NCBI GenBank assembly: GCA_964571275.1
Contig: CAZNCQ010000139.1
Location: 1-17,804 of the forward strand
Reading direction: 5' to 3'
Source: DASRQZ01 sp964571275
Lineage (GTDB): Bacteria; Myxococcota_A; Polyangia; Fen-1088
Length of the DNA stretch: 17,804 nucleotides
Shown one piece after another: positions 7,000 to 15,000 of this stretch; positions within the stretch are counted from its first letter, which is position 1, and every line of letters starts with the position of its first letter. Under the pieces are notes generated by a model. The model made no database searches. It saw only the letters and a program-made list of their open reading frames with translations, and was not told where the DNA came from. The position numbers and the translations under genes were made by a program.

Positions 7000-8379
7000 C
7001 TAGTACCAGAGCTTGAAGGTCCCGCTCACGTAAAGCAGCGCGTTCGTGTACAGCGCTCCGTCGTAGTAGCGGAAGTTGCCCGTGGGGATGGCCACGTTCC
7101 AGAGCTTCTGCACCCAGGCCTTGCCCGACGACGCCGGAAGGCCGAAGCCCAGGAGACCATTGCACGCGAGCATCGCCGTCGAGCCGTTGCTGTTGGAGGT
7201 GACCCACGTCGCGTACTCGCTGGCGTACGTCGCCTCGAACGGATCGGCGTTGAAGAAATTGTAGTCGCTCATGAAATTCGCGACGATGCGCAGCTTGTCG
7301 TCGCCGCTGGAGTTGGTCGTCGCGCCGGCAAACGACGACTGATCGCCGATGTTGCCGGTCGAGCCCGCCGCGGTCTGCAGCCAGGCGCGCGTCGCCGTCA
7401 GCACCTGGGTCCAGAAGGCGGCGTTGGCGGTGTCGAAGCAAGCCCACGTCTGATAGAACGCCGGCAGCATGTAAGAGGCGTCGGTCCCGTTCCCGTCCGT
7501 GCCCGTGAAGTAGCGGACCAGGTGATAGGTCGAGCTGAAGTCCGTCGTGCGGACCAGGTCGAGCGTCTTCTGCGCCTCGCTTCGGTAGTTGTACTTGCCG
7601 GACGTGTCGCCCCAGCGGTCGTGCGCGAAGACGAGCGCGGCCGCAAACCACTCGTCTCCGTCGGGCGCTCCGCCGGAGCCGGTCACGGCGCCGCTGGTGC
7701 TCGTCTGCCAGTGGATCGTGTTGCCGCTCGGCCACATGTAGTGCTTCACGAAGGTCCATAGCTCGTCGAACTCCATCTGGTGGTCGAGCTGGACGGCGGC
7801 CATCATGCCGTACGACTGGCCTTCGCTCCGGACGGCGTTGTCCGCGATGTCCTCGATGTACGCCTCGCCTGATTGCGGCCCGTTGTAAAAGATGGTGTTT
7901 GCGTTCGAGGGATTGAAGAGCTGATTCCAGACCCCGTTGAGCTTGGTCTCGGTCGCTGCCTGCGTCTGGCCCAGGAGGCTGATGAAGAGGTTCGCGTACT
8001 GCGCGGGCGGCGTGCAGCCGTTCCCGGGAATCGTCGTCGTCGAATCCGAGACACCGCCGTCGGGCAGCGGGCCGACCGCGCCCGACCCGCCGCTCGCGCT
8101 GCCGCCGGTGCCCGGCGAGGCCCCGCCGGTCCCCGTCGCGCCGCCCTTGGCGCCGCTTCCGGCGAAGCCACCGCCGTCCCCCGTTCCCGTCGCGCCACCC
8201 GTCGCGCCATTCCCGCCGGTGGCCGTTGCTCCGCCCGACCCTCCACTCGCCGTCGCCATCCCGCCGCTCCCGCCCGTGTCGCCCGTCGACACGCTGCCGC
8301 CGCAGGCCGCCAGCGCGACCGCTGCGAGACAAGAGGTGATCGCGTGGAAAGACCCGTAGGTAAAACGAAGAGTCAGCAT
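7000..8379 (-). CDS. Glycoside hydrolase family 8 lipoprotein (Rex-like xylanase/oligoxylanase)
   Basis: Residues 1-26 form a lipoprotein signal ending in the textbook lipobox LAAC (Cys26). A Gly/Ser/Thr/Ala linker of about 85 residues follows, so the enzyme is probably held on the outer surface. The catalytic (alpha/alpha)6 barrel starts near residue 119. VRSEGQSYGMMAAVQ contains the presumed general acid Glu186. APDGDEWFAAALVFAHDRWG, YHLVRYFTG and DYNFFNADPFEATYA follow. The SEGQSYGMM and DGDEWFA motifs are GH8 hallmarks. The spacing of EFDELW, PDGDEWFA and the closing residues reminds me most of the reducing-end xylose-releasing (Rex) branch. Endo-glucanase, lichenase or chitosanase activity remains possible. 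The catalytic base could not be fixed by eye. It stands alone, with no transporter or other carbohydrate gene nearby. Confidence 0.88.
   Translation of the reverse strand: MLTLRFTYGSFHAITSCLAAVALAACGGSVSTGDTGGSGGMATASGGSGGATATGGNGATGGATGTGDGGGFAGSGAKGGATGTGGASPGTGGSASGGSGAVGPLPDGGVSDSTTTIPGNGCTPPAQYANLFISLLGQTQAATETKLNGVWNQLFNPSNANTIFYNGPQSGEAYIEDIADNAVRSEGQSYGMMAAVQLDHQMEFDELWTFVKHYMWPSGNTIHWQTSTSGAVTGSGGAPDGDEWFAAALVFAHDRWGDTSGKYNYRSEAQKTLDLVRTTDFSSTYHLVRYFTGTDGNGTDASYMLPAFYQTWACFDTANAAFWTQVLTATRAWLQTAAGSTGNIGDQSSFAGATTNSSGDDKLRIVANFMSDYNFFNADPFEATYASEYATWVTSNSNGSTAMLACNGLLGFGLPASSGKAWVQKLWNVAIPTGNFRYYDGALYTNALLYVSGTFKLWY
8080..8290 (-). repeat. Gly/Ala/Thr low-complexity linker of the GH8 lipoprotein
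   Basis: The linker between the lipid anchor and catalytic domain is made of imperfect GGSGG, ATGG, GATG and GTGG units. The same style of linker follows the anchor of the NHL lipoprotein. The opposite strand reads as a Pro/Ala/Val-rich open frame, which is only a shadow. Confidence 0.7.
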
Positions 8380-8544
8380 CCCTGATGGGAGAATTCCCGG
8401 ACAGACACCGACGGATCACATGATCCCGGTTTTACCGCCGCGTTGAATCACCACCTCGCCGAAGGGCGTGCCGCGACCGGTCTCGAAGGATGGGTACTCT
8501 CCCGTACGAGCGGCCCGTCCGGGCGCGGCGGGGGGGCGTTGCCG
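8380..8544. other. Intergenic region between GH8 and DUF4142 genes
   Basis: This 165-bp gap would hold the GH8 promoter on the minus strand. I see no ECF-type GGAACC box here and no convincing sigma-70 boxes. The ribosome binding site for GH8 is weak (CAGGG right before the ATG). Confidence 0.3.
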
Positions 8545-9102
8545 TCACCAACCGCGCTTCTTGGGGGGCACGCTGGCCGCCGGGCCCGCGCTCGCCATCG
8601 ACTGCTCGAGAGCCGTCACCCGGACGGCGGCGAGAGCCCTGAGCCGCGGATCGGCCGCACGGCTCACCTCCTCGCGGTACATCGCGAGCTCGTCGACATG
8701 GCCCGCGCCGACGGTTTCTTTGAAGGACCTATCGAATTCGTACTCGGGGACCGCGGCCAGCCTCGCGACGGTCTCTTGTTGAGTGGCAGTCAACGTCGGG
8801 GGCTCGGCCGCAGGATCGATCTGCGCCAGCTCACGCAGTTGCCGCGCCAACTCGGTGTGCCTCTGAACCATCTTTTCACCCATCGCCCTCACCTCCGGCG
8901 TCGTACCACGCTGGCTCGCCATCCGACCGAGCCCGATCTCGGTCTCATTCACGCCGAGCGCACGCAGCAGAAAACGGCGATCTGCGGGCGCCGTCGTCGA
9001 GGCCTGCGTCGCCCGCGGAGGCACGCCGTCCGCCAGCGAGGGACCCGCCGAAAACAACAGCCCCGCAAGCATTCCTGCACTCATCCAACTCACATTGCGC
9101 AT
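8545..9102 (-). CDS. Exported DUF4142 domain protein
   Basis: I place the start at MRNVSW because AAGGAGAC lies just before that ATG; a longer frame adds 27 residues with no such site. Residues 1-26 are a Sec signal peptide (cleavage near SLA-DG). The mature protein is an all-helical DUF4142 (ferritin-like bundle) protein: FLLRALGVNETEIGLGRMASQRG, VRAMGEKMVQRHTELARQLRELAQ, LTATQQETVARLAAV, EYEFDRSFKETVGAGHVDELAMY. The E-x-x-x-G-x-x-A and M-x-x-x-H-x-x-x repeats are typical. The C-terminal tail is PPKKRGW. The family has no known activity and is often under stress control. A promoter matching the local ECF sigma site lies 97 bases upstream, so I take it as a member of that regulon. Confidence 0.85.
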   Translation of the reverse strand: MRNVSWMSAGMLAGLLFSAGPSLADGVPPRATQASTTAPADRRFLLRALGVNETEIGLGRMASQRGTTPEVRAMGEKMVQRHTELARQLRELAQIDPAAEPPTLTATQQETVARLAAVPEYEFDRSFKETVGAGHVDELAMYREEVSRAADPRLRALAAVRVTALEQSMASAGPAASVPPKKRGW

Positions 9103-9198
9103 GATGTCTCCTTCGTTTTGTGCGCCGACAAATGGCCGACGCGGGATTTGATCAAAGGCGTGCGACGCTCGACTGCCGGGCATCTGCCTTCACTTATT

Positions 9199-9226
9199 CC
9201 AACGGTGGTGGCGCACGATCGGTTCC
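9199..9226 (-). promoter_or_regulatory. ECF-sigma promoter ahead of the DUF4142 gene
   Basis: Minus strand: GGAACC (9226-9221), 16-base spacer, CGTTGG (9204-9199). It has the same boxes and spacing as the promoter ahead of the local sigma gene. The transcription start would be near 9192, giving a leader of about 90 bases before the ATG at 9102. Confidence 0.75.
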
Positions 9227-9243
9227 TTCGAACGTTGTCGCGT

Positions 9244-9789
9244 TCATGTACCGGACGGCACTCGCGACGCCTCCGTGGTGCGCGAGCGCCAGGGGACGAA
9301 GCGCACGGGCTCGATCGCCGCGGGCGTCGACCCCACGACGAGCCCCGCGCGCGGGTCGAGCCAGAGCTCGCGCCTGCAGGCGATGCTGCCGCGGGCCTGG
9401 AAGCGGAGCTCGAACGCACGCGCCTCGCCTCCGCCCACGACGAGAGGCTCGGCTGCGCGCCACGAATCCGCGCCGAGCGCGCTGCCGTCGGGCGTCACCA
9501 GGCGAAAGTCCCCGCGGCGCACCGTGAGGGCCGCGGCCGTCCGGTTGCTGACGTGGACCTCGACGACGGCCTCGGCGAGATCCTGGTCGAGCCAGTCCGG
9601 GTCGCTCGACTGTGTACAGGACTGGGCTGCGACGGCGAGCTCGATGCCCTCGCGGGAGACCGAGGGGCCGCTCGTGCGCGCGGGCGGCCCCAGCGACGCA
9701 CAGGCTGGTGACAGGGCGAGCGCGAGTGTGAGCGCGAGCTTGGCCGCGGCGCGCGAGACGGCGAACATCGAAACGGGAGTGGTGGTCAT
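9244..9789 (-). CDS. Small lipoprotein of unknown function (B), ECF-regulon member
   Basis: I choose the ATG at 9789 (MTTTPVSM) because GAGGA lies 7 bases upstream; the open frame goes further but without a signal. Residues 1-30 are a lipoprotein signal ending in SPAC (Cys30). The rest (about 150 residues) looks like a small immunoglobulin-like beta-sandwich: ELAVAAQSC, AVVEVHVSNRTAAALTVRRG, DFRLVTPDGSALGAD, AFELRFQARGSIACRRELWL. Two Cys (in AAQSC and IACRR) could form a disulphide. The pattern of N-R-T-A-x-x-L and x-F-x-L-V-(T)-P-D-G recalls DUF4352-like telokin folds, but I cannot name the family. An ECF-type promoter lies 224 bases upstream, just after the anti-sigma gene. Confidence 0.7.
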   Translation of the reverse strand: MTTTPVSMFAVSRAAAKLALTLALALSPACASLGPPARTSGPSVSREGIELAVAAQSCTQSSDPDWLDQDLAEAVVEVHVSNRTAAALTVRRGDFRLVTPDGSALGADSWRAAEPLVVGGGEARAFELRFQARGSIACRRELWLDPRAGLVVGSTPAAIEPVRFVPWRSRTTEASRVPSGT

Positions 9790-10012
9790 GGGTGATCCTC
9801 TACGAGGCGGGTGAGAGAACATCTCCGGGTCGCGCGCCTCCATTCGCGACGCGGAGAACCAGCAGGGCGGCAAGAGCTCCGCCGGCGAGCCGGGGCCGCG
9901 CACACGGGCGAACGCCCGCGGGCGGTTCGAGTCGTGGCCGGTCTGGCAGACGCTGGATTGACTGAAGGCCTGCTGCGCTCGCCGTATGGCTGAGCGTCAG
10001 CCTTCGCTCGTA
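9790..10012 (-). promoter_or_regulatory. Long leader of lipoprotein B with a strong hairpin
   Basis: If transcription starts after the CGTTTG box at 10018-10013, the lipoprotein B mRNA has a leader of about 217 bases. It holds a hairpin at 9909-9929: arms CGAAC/GTTCG and GCCC/GGGC around a 2-base loop, with one bulge. No open frame inside it is convincing. I know of no riboswitch class that it matches. Confidence 0.4.
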
Positions 10013-10040
10013 CAAACGGCGGTGAGCGGCTTTTGGTTCC
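10013..10040 (-). promoter_or_regulatory. ECF-sigma promoter ahead of lipoprotein B
   Basis: Minus strand: GGAACC (10040-10035), 16-base spacer, CGTTTG (10018-10013). It lies 33 bases past the anti-sigma stop codon, so lipoprotein B may have its own transcript as well as read-through from the sigma operon. Confidence 0.7.
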
Positions 10041-10072
10041 CTGAATTGAAGCTCGTTGCCGAAAGCGTCCGG

Positions 10073-10864
10073 TCAGGAGCTGCTGGCAATGCGCGAGCCG
10101 AGCCGGACGATCTCATCGGGATTCAGGTCCGACGCCAGGGCGTACCCCAGCTGGCCCTCGCGCCAAACCACGACCCGGAAGCCTCGCTCCTGGCGCACGG
10201 CCGCTGACGTGCCGCCGAGATCCTGATTCGTTGCCGGAAAGGCGAGCCCGTCGGCGCGAAAGACGAAGAGCGACGCCGTGTGCAGCCCTCGTTTGTAGAC
10301 CAGAACGGCGGCCTTTCGATCGAGGTAGTAGCCGACCGATCCTCCCTGCAGCGTGAACTCGTCGTCACCGCCGAATACCGCGGGCAGCGCGAAATCCAGC
10401 CGCCCCGTGAACCAGGGTTTGACCTGGTGCGGGCCGCCGCTCTCGATGTCGATGGGGCGATCCCGATAGACCACGCGCAGGTGATCGGCGATGGCCTCGG
10501 CCACCAGCGGATCGGTCGACGGGTGCTCGCGACGCAAGCCGATGACCAGCGCGGCGCAGGCGGCGAGCCCGCCGGCGAGGGGGACGAGCCAGCGACCGCG
10601 CGGGCGCCGGGCGGGCGCCACAGCACGCGGTAGGCGCGCCTGCAGACGTCGTTTGAGCGCCAGCGACGCGGGATGTGGGGGCAATCGCTCCTCGAGCAGC
10701 CGGTCGAGCGAGCGCTCTTCGTCGGCGACTTCCCGGCACGCCGGGCACGCGGCCAGGTGCGCGTAGACGCTCTCCCGCGTCCGCTCGTCGAGCGCGCCCC
10801 GCGTCGCCTCGCGCAGCAGGGGTCGGACCTCCTCGCAGCTCATCGCTCGTTCTTCATTTGCCAT
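10073..10864 (-). CDS. Membrane-anchored anti-sigma factor with zinc-finger (zf-HC2/ZAS) domain
   Basis: The product is 263 residues. The cytoplasmic N-terminus has Cys10, then H36-x3-C40-x2-C43 (HLAACPAC), the zinc-binding anti-sigma motif. One membrane helix (about 92-110, WLVPLAGGLAACAALVIGL) follows. The rest is periplasmic and shows the pattern common to RsiW-like transmembrane anti-sigma factors: LRVVYRDRPIDIESGGPHQVKPWFTGRLDF, GGSVGYYLDRKAAVLVYKRG and GFRVVVWREGQLGYALASDL. It should hold the partner sigma factor at the membrane until a periplasmic signal releases it. Its ATG overlaps the end of the sigma gene by 11 bases, so the two are made together. A second Met (residue 8) is possible. 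Confidence 0.92.
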   Translation of the reverse strand: MANEERAMSCEEVRPLLREATRGALDERTRESVYAHLAACPACREVADEERSLDRLLEERLPPHPASLALKRRLQARLPRAVAPARRPRGRWLVPLAGGLAACAALVIGLRREHPSTDPLVAEAIADHLRVVYRDRPIDIESGGPHQVKPWFTGRLDFALPAVFGGDDEFTLQGGSVGYYLDRKAAVLVYKRGLHTASLFVFRADGLAFPATNQDLGGTSAAVRQERGFRVVVWREGQLGYALASDLNPDEIVRLGSRIASSS

Positions 10865-11384
10865 GGTCGCGCAGCCTTTCCCGCAGCGCCGCGCGCGCCC
10901 GGAACAAACGTGATTTGACCGTTCCGGCCGCGCATCCGAGACACTCCGCGATCTCCGACTCGCTCCAGCCTTCGAGGTCGAGCAGCACCGCCATGCGCGC
11001 GTCGTCCGTGAGGGCCATCATCGCCTGCTCGATCTCGCGCCCCACGACTGCGCGCACCTGATCGGGCTCGGCGTTCCCTTCGACGACCGGGGCGCGCTCA
11101 TCGACAACCGTGTCCAGCCCTCCATCCGTGCGAGCACGGTGCTCGCGCCGATAGAGGTCGATGAAAGTATTGCGCAAGATTCGATAGAGCCACGCCCGCA
11201 GATTGCTCCCCTCCGTGAACTGGGCAGCCGCGCCGAGCGCACGGGCGTAAGTCTCCTGCACGAGGTCCTCGGCTTGCGCCGCGTTCTGGCTGAGATGATA
11301 GGCGAGGTTGTGCAGGCTGTCCGCATAGGCCAGCGCTTCGCGCACCAGGCGCGCCGCGCGACCGTCCATGTCTCGTCGGGCCAT
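10854..11384 (-). CDS. ECF-type RNA polymerase sigma factor
   Basis: The product is 176 residues with only regions 2 and 4. Region 2: DSLHNLAYHLSQNAAQAEDLVQETYARAL (DLVQETY is the ECF signature), then TEGSNLRAWLYRILRNTFIDLYRRE. Region 4: ALTDDARMAVLLDLEGWSESEIAECLGCAAGTVKSRLFRAR, a helix-turn-helix that reads the -35 box. The region 2 core (NLRAWLYRILRNTFI) is close to SigR/SigH-like (ECF12-type) factors. These read GGGAA(C/T) and GTT boxes in actinobacteria, which fits the boxes found here. It is cotranscribed with its anti-sigma factor. A promoter of the predicted type lies just upstream, so it should control itself. Met6 is an alternative start. Confidence 0.95.
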   Translation of the reverse strand: MARRDMDGRAARLVREALAYADSLHNLAYHLSQNAAQAEDLVQETYARALGAAAQFTEGSNLRAWLYRILRNTFIDLYRREHRARTDGGLDTVVDERAPVVEGNAEPDQVRAVVGREIEQAMMALTDDARMAVLLDLEGWSESEIAECLGCAAGTVKSRLFRARAALRERLRDHGK

Positions 11385-11422
11385 ACGGTGCTCATCCTAC
11401 CCGCGTCCTTCCTCGCTCGCTC

Positions 11423-11454
11423 GGAACCAACGCCGGTGACCCGTCGTTGGTTCC
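11423..11454. promoter_or_regulatory. Perfect inverted repeat that forms an ECF promoter on both strands
   Basis: GGAACCAACG (11423-11432) and CGTTGGTTCC (11445-11454) are perfect 10-base arms 12 bases apart. Minus strand: GGAACC-N16-CGTTGG, 42 bases before the sigma ATG (start near 11420). Plus strand: GGAACC-N16-CGTTGG, pointing into the 3' end of the lipoprotein A gene as antisense. As RNA it could also fold as a hairpin after lipoprotein A, though no T-tract follows. Confidence 0.75.
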
Positions 11455-11503
11455 CTTCGCAGCATGACCGGGAAGACCGCGCCTCAAGAGACTGGTCCGG
11501 ACC

Positions 11504-11905
11504 TCACTTGTGTGCCAGGTGCGCCGTTCTGTCGGCTGTCTGGGCGTGCCAGAGCACCACTCTTTTTCCCGCCCGGGTCGGCATTGCGCACAGCTCGCGT
11601 CCGGCCGCGAGCTCGATGTGGCTGCCCATCTGGGTCACGATCGCGGACGCGCCTGCGGGGGCGGGCCACGCACAGTCGCGATCGTCGCCGCTCACGCGGT
11701 CGACCACGTAGAGCGCGATCGGGTCTTCGCTGTCGACGCTCGCGTGCACGGCCAGAGCAGGTCCGCTCAGCAGCAGGCGCGCGGCGCCGCCAAGGTTCGT
11801 CGAGCCACGAACGTCTCGTGTCGCCGCCTCCTCGCTCCCCCCGTGTGCGCATCCCGCCGGTATTGCCAGCGCCGCTGCCAACATCATCGCTCGCATCAAG
11901 TGCAT
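11504..11905 (-). CDS. Small lipoprotein of unknown function (A), ECF-regulon member
   Basis: I choose the ATG at 11905 because GGAGG sits 7-8 bases before it; the longer open frame has no ribosome binding site and runs through the promoter. Residues 1-19 are a lipoprotein signal ending in PAGC (Cys19). The remaining 114 residues have a short Gly/Glu/Ala spacer and then small strands: ARLLLSGPALAVHASVDSED, IALYVVDRVSGDDRDCAWP, ASAIVTQMGSHIELAAGREL, RVVLWHAQTADR. Two more Cys (DDRDC, RELC) may form a disulphide. I do not recognise the family. It lies upstream of the sigma gene in the same direction and has its own ECF-type promoter 20 bases before the start codon. Confidence 0.75.
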   Translation of the reverse strand: MHLMRAMMLAAALAIPAGCAHGGSEEAATRDVRGSTNLGGAARLLLSGPALAVHASVDSEDPIALYVVDRVSGDDRDCAWPAPAGASAIVTQMGSHIELAAGRELCAMPTRAGKRVVLWHAQTADRTAHLAHK

Positions 11906-11924
11906 GTCCTTACCTCCACCGCGG

Positions 11925-11952
11925 ACAACGCCCAGCCCGGGTGGAAGGTTCC
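11925..11952 (-). promoter_or_regulatory. ECF-sigma promoter ahead of lipoprotein A
   Basis: Minus strand: GGAACC (11952-11947), 16-base spacer, CGTTGT (11930-11925). The start would fall near 11918, about 13 bases before the ATG, leaving just room for the GGAGG ribosome binding site. Confidence 0.75.
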
Positions 11953-12087
11953 CTCTCGATCGACGGTCCTCGCTCGCACTGACACGAGATGAGCGGTGAA
12001 CGGCAGAGGTCATCGGCACCGCCCTTGTGCCGACGGGGCGGGTCTGCAAGACTCGTCCGCCTTAGCTACGCTGACGCCGATTCACCG

Positions 12088-15000
12088 ATGGCCCAGCCGA
12101 TAAAAGATTTGTCTCTGATTCCTGATCCAATCTTCGCCGGAGGAGGCGAGATGTCGGCGCTCATGCGCGCCAAGGACTGGTCGAAGACGCCCCTGGGCCC
12201 TCCGGCGTCTTGGCCCCAGAGCTTGCGAACCGTGGTCCGAATTCTTCTCACCTCACGCTACGCGATGTGGATGGGTTGGGGGCCGGACCTGTGTTTTCTT
12301 TACAACGACGCGTACCAGCCGACGCTGGGAGGCAAGCACGAGTGGGCTCTGGGCGCGCCGGCTCGCGAGGTGTGGGCGGAGATCTGGGACGCCATAGGTC
12401 CGCGCATCGAGACCGTGCTCCGCAGCGGAGAATCGACCTGGGATGAGGGTCTGCTGCTCTTCCTCGAGCGCAACGGCTATCCCGAGGAGACCTACCATAC
12501 CTTCTCGTACAGCCCGCTCGCGGACGACAGCGGGGCGATCCTCGGCAACCTGTGCGTGGTCACCGAGGAGACCGAACGGCGGATCGGCGAGCGCCGCATG
12601 GCTCTCCTGCGCGCGCTGGCGTCGCGCCTGTCGGCGAGCGCCGAGACCGACGTGCTGCGGGGCATCGAGGATTCGCTGGCGGGCGAGGCCCGGGACATTC
12701 CCTTCTCCCTGACTTACTTCTTCGAGGAAGAAGGCTCTCGTGCCCGGTTGATGTCGACGACCAACCTGGGTCCCGGCCATCCTCACGCGTCGCCCGTCGT
12801 CGAGGTCTCGCCCGGTGTTTGGCGACTCGACGCTGTCTGGGCCACGGGCGCACCGGTCACTCTCGCGTTGCCCGAGGACGCGACCTGGCCAACGGGGCCC
12901 TGGCGCACGGCCCCGACGCGGGCGTTGGTCCTGCCGATCGCGCAGCAGGGACAATCGCGACCGGCCGGGGCGTTCATCGCGGCGTTGAATCCGCACCGCC
13001 CTCTCGACGGGGATTATCGCGCTTTCCTCGAGCTGTTCGTGGGCCAGGTGGGGGCCGCGCTGGCCAACGCGCGGGCGTACGAGGAGGAGCGCCGGCGCGC
13101 CGAGGCGCTCGCCGAGATCGACCGCGTCAAGACGACCTTCTTCTCGAACGTGAGTCACGAGTTCCGCACTCCGCTGACGCTGATGCTCGGGCCCCTGGCG
13201 CAGCTCATCGCGGACGGCGATCTTCTCTCGACTCACCGGGAGCAACTGGCCCTGGTGCAGCGCAACGGCCTGCGCTTGCTGAAGCTGGTCAACACGCTGC
13301 TCGACTTCTCCCGGATCGAGGCCGGCCGGGCCCGCGCGCATTTCGAGTCTCTGGACCTGGCCGAGCACACCGCCGATCTCGCCAGCGTGTTCCGCGCTGC
13401 GACCGACAAGGCGGACCTGGCGCTGCGCGTGAATTGCGCTCCCCTCGGGCGGCCCGCGATCGTCGACCGCGACATGTGGGAAAAGATCGTGCTCAACCTG
13501 ATCTCCAACGCCTTCAAGTTCACGCTGGCCGGAGAGATCGCCGTGACGTTGCGGCGCGACGGAGACGACGCGGTCCTCACCGTCAGCGACACGGGTTGTG
13601 GAATTCCCGCGACGGAGCTGCCCCACGTCTTCGAGCGGTTTCATCGCGTGGAAGGGACGCGGGGGCGGACCCACGAGGGAACCGGCATCGGGTTGGCGCT
13701 GGTCAAGGAGCTGGTGGGGCTTCAGGGCGGGAAGGTGTCGGTGAAGAGCGAGGTCGAGCGGGGGACGACCTTCACCGTGACCATTCCTCTTGGCGGACCT
13801 CCAGGATGGAGCGATCGCGACTTGACCGCCGGTTCCGCTGGCGAGGCTCGACATGCCGGCGCTTTCCTGGAAGAGGCCCTGCGCTGGCTGCCCGAGGGCG
13901 CGGCCTCTCGTTCCGCAGCCGATGGTCAGCCGCAACCGCTCGCCGAACGGGGTCGGATCTTGCTCGCCGACGACAATGCGGACATGCGCGACTACATTCG
14001 GCGCCTGCTCGGCGATCGCTGGCACGTCGAGACGGTCGGCGATGGGCGCGAGGCGCTGCGGGCGATCGAGCGTCAGCCGCCGGACGTCGTCATCACCGAC
14101 GTCATGATGCCCGACGTCGATGGTTTCGCGCTGGTTCGAGCCTTGCGTTCCAATGAGGCGACCCGGGATCTTCCCGTGATCATGGTTTCGGCGCGAGCAG
14201 GCGAGGAGGCACGCGTCGAGGGACTGCAGGCCGGCGTCAGCGACTATCTCGTCAAGCCGTTCTCCGCCCGCGAGCTGATTGCGCGGGTCGATTCACTGTT
14301 GCTTCGTCACCGGATCCGATCGGCCGAAGAGGCGCAGGCGCGGCGCATGGCCAATGTGTTCGCCCAGGCGCCGGTCGGCGTGGCCATTCTCAGAGGACCG
14401 ACCCTCGTGTTCGAGAGCGCCAACTCCTCCTATCTCGAGCTCGTGGCCAACCGAGCGGTGGTCGGAAAAGCGATTCGCCAGGCCTTGCCAGAGCTGGAGG
14501 GTCAAGGCGTGTACGAGCTGCTCGATCGCGTGTACGCGAGCGGGCAGGCGCACGTCGGGCGTTCCTGGCGCGTGGAGATCCACCGCTCCGATGCCAACCG
14601 CGTCGAGGAATGCTTCTTCGACTTCGTCTACCAGCCGATGTTCGACGGCAATGGCAGCGTGGACGGAATCGCGGTGGTGGCATTCGATGTCACCGAGCTG
14701 GCCAAAGCGCGGCGCGCCTCCGAGATCGCGAACCGGGCCAAAGACGAGTTCCTGGCCATGCTGGGTCACGAGCTGCGCAATCCCCTCGCGCCCATCCTCA
14801 CCGCCCTTCAGCTGATGCGCTTGCGGGGCTCGGACGCCGTCGAGCGCGAACGCGAAGTGATCGATCGACAGGTCCGGCACATGGTGGGCCTGGTCGATGA
14901 TCTCCTCGACGTGTCCCGCATCACTCAGGGCAAGGTGCAGCTGAAGAAGGAGCCGGTGGAGATGTCCGATCTGGTGGCCAGCGCCATCGAAATGTCGAGC

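Noticed and set aside
8080..8290. Repeat-rich tract as a possible CRISPR or tandem DNA repeat
   Set aside because: The repetition is in short codon-level units encoding a Gly/Ala/Thr linker, with no regular repeat-spacer structure.
7937..8359. Proline/alanine-rich plus-strand frame
   Set aside because: It is the reverse complement of the Gly-rich linker of the GH8 lipoprotein.
8443..9711. 422-aa plus-strand open frame
   Set aside because: It is antisense to the DUF4142 and lipoprotein B genes, both of which have signal sequences and ribosome binding sites. The plus frame is Arg/Gly-rich with no domain.
9800..10015. 71-aa frame between the anti-sigma gene and lipoprotein B
   Set aside because: Its TTG start lies inside the CGTTTG promoter box, so it could not be translated from that transcript. 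It has no homology-like features.
11464..11982. Plus-strand frame starting just after the bidirectional promoter
   Set aside because: It was attractive because the plus-strand ECF promoter would read it. However, it is Arg/Ser/Pro-rich shadow sequence antisense to lipoprotein A, without a ribosome binding site.
12136..12153. GGAGGAGG before ATG 12151 as the kinase start site
   Set aside because: The bases encode GGGEM, which I remember as a common sequence element in kinases with this N-terminal PAS, so the resemblance to a ribosome binding site is probably a by-product. The start upstream at 12088 is preferred.
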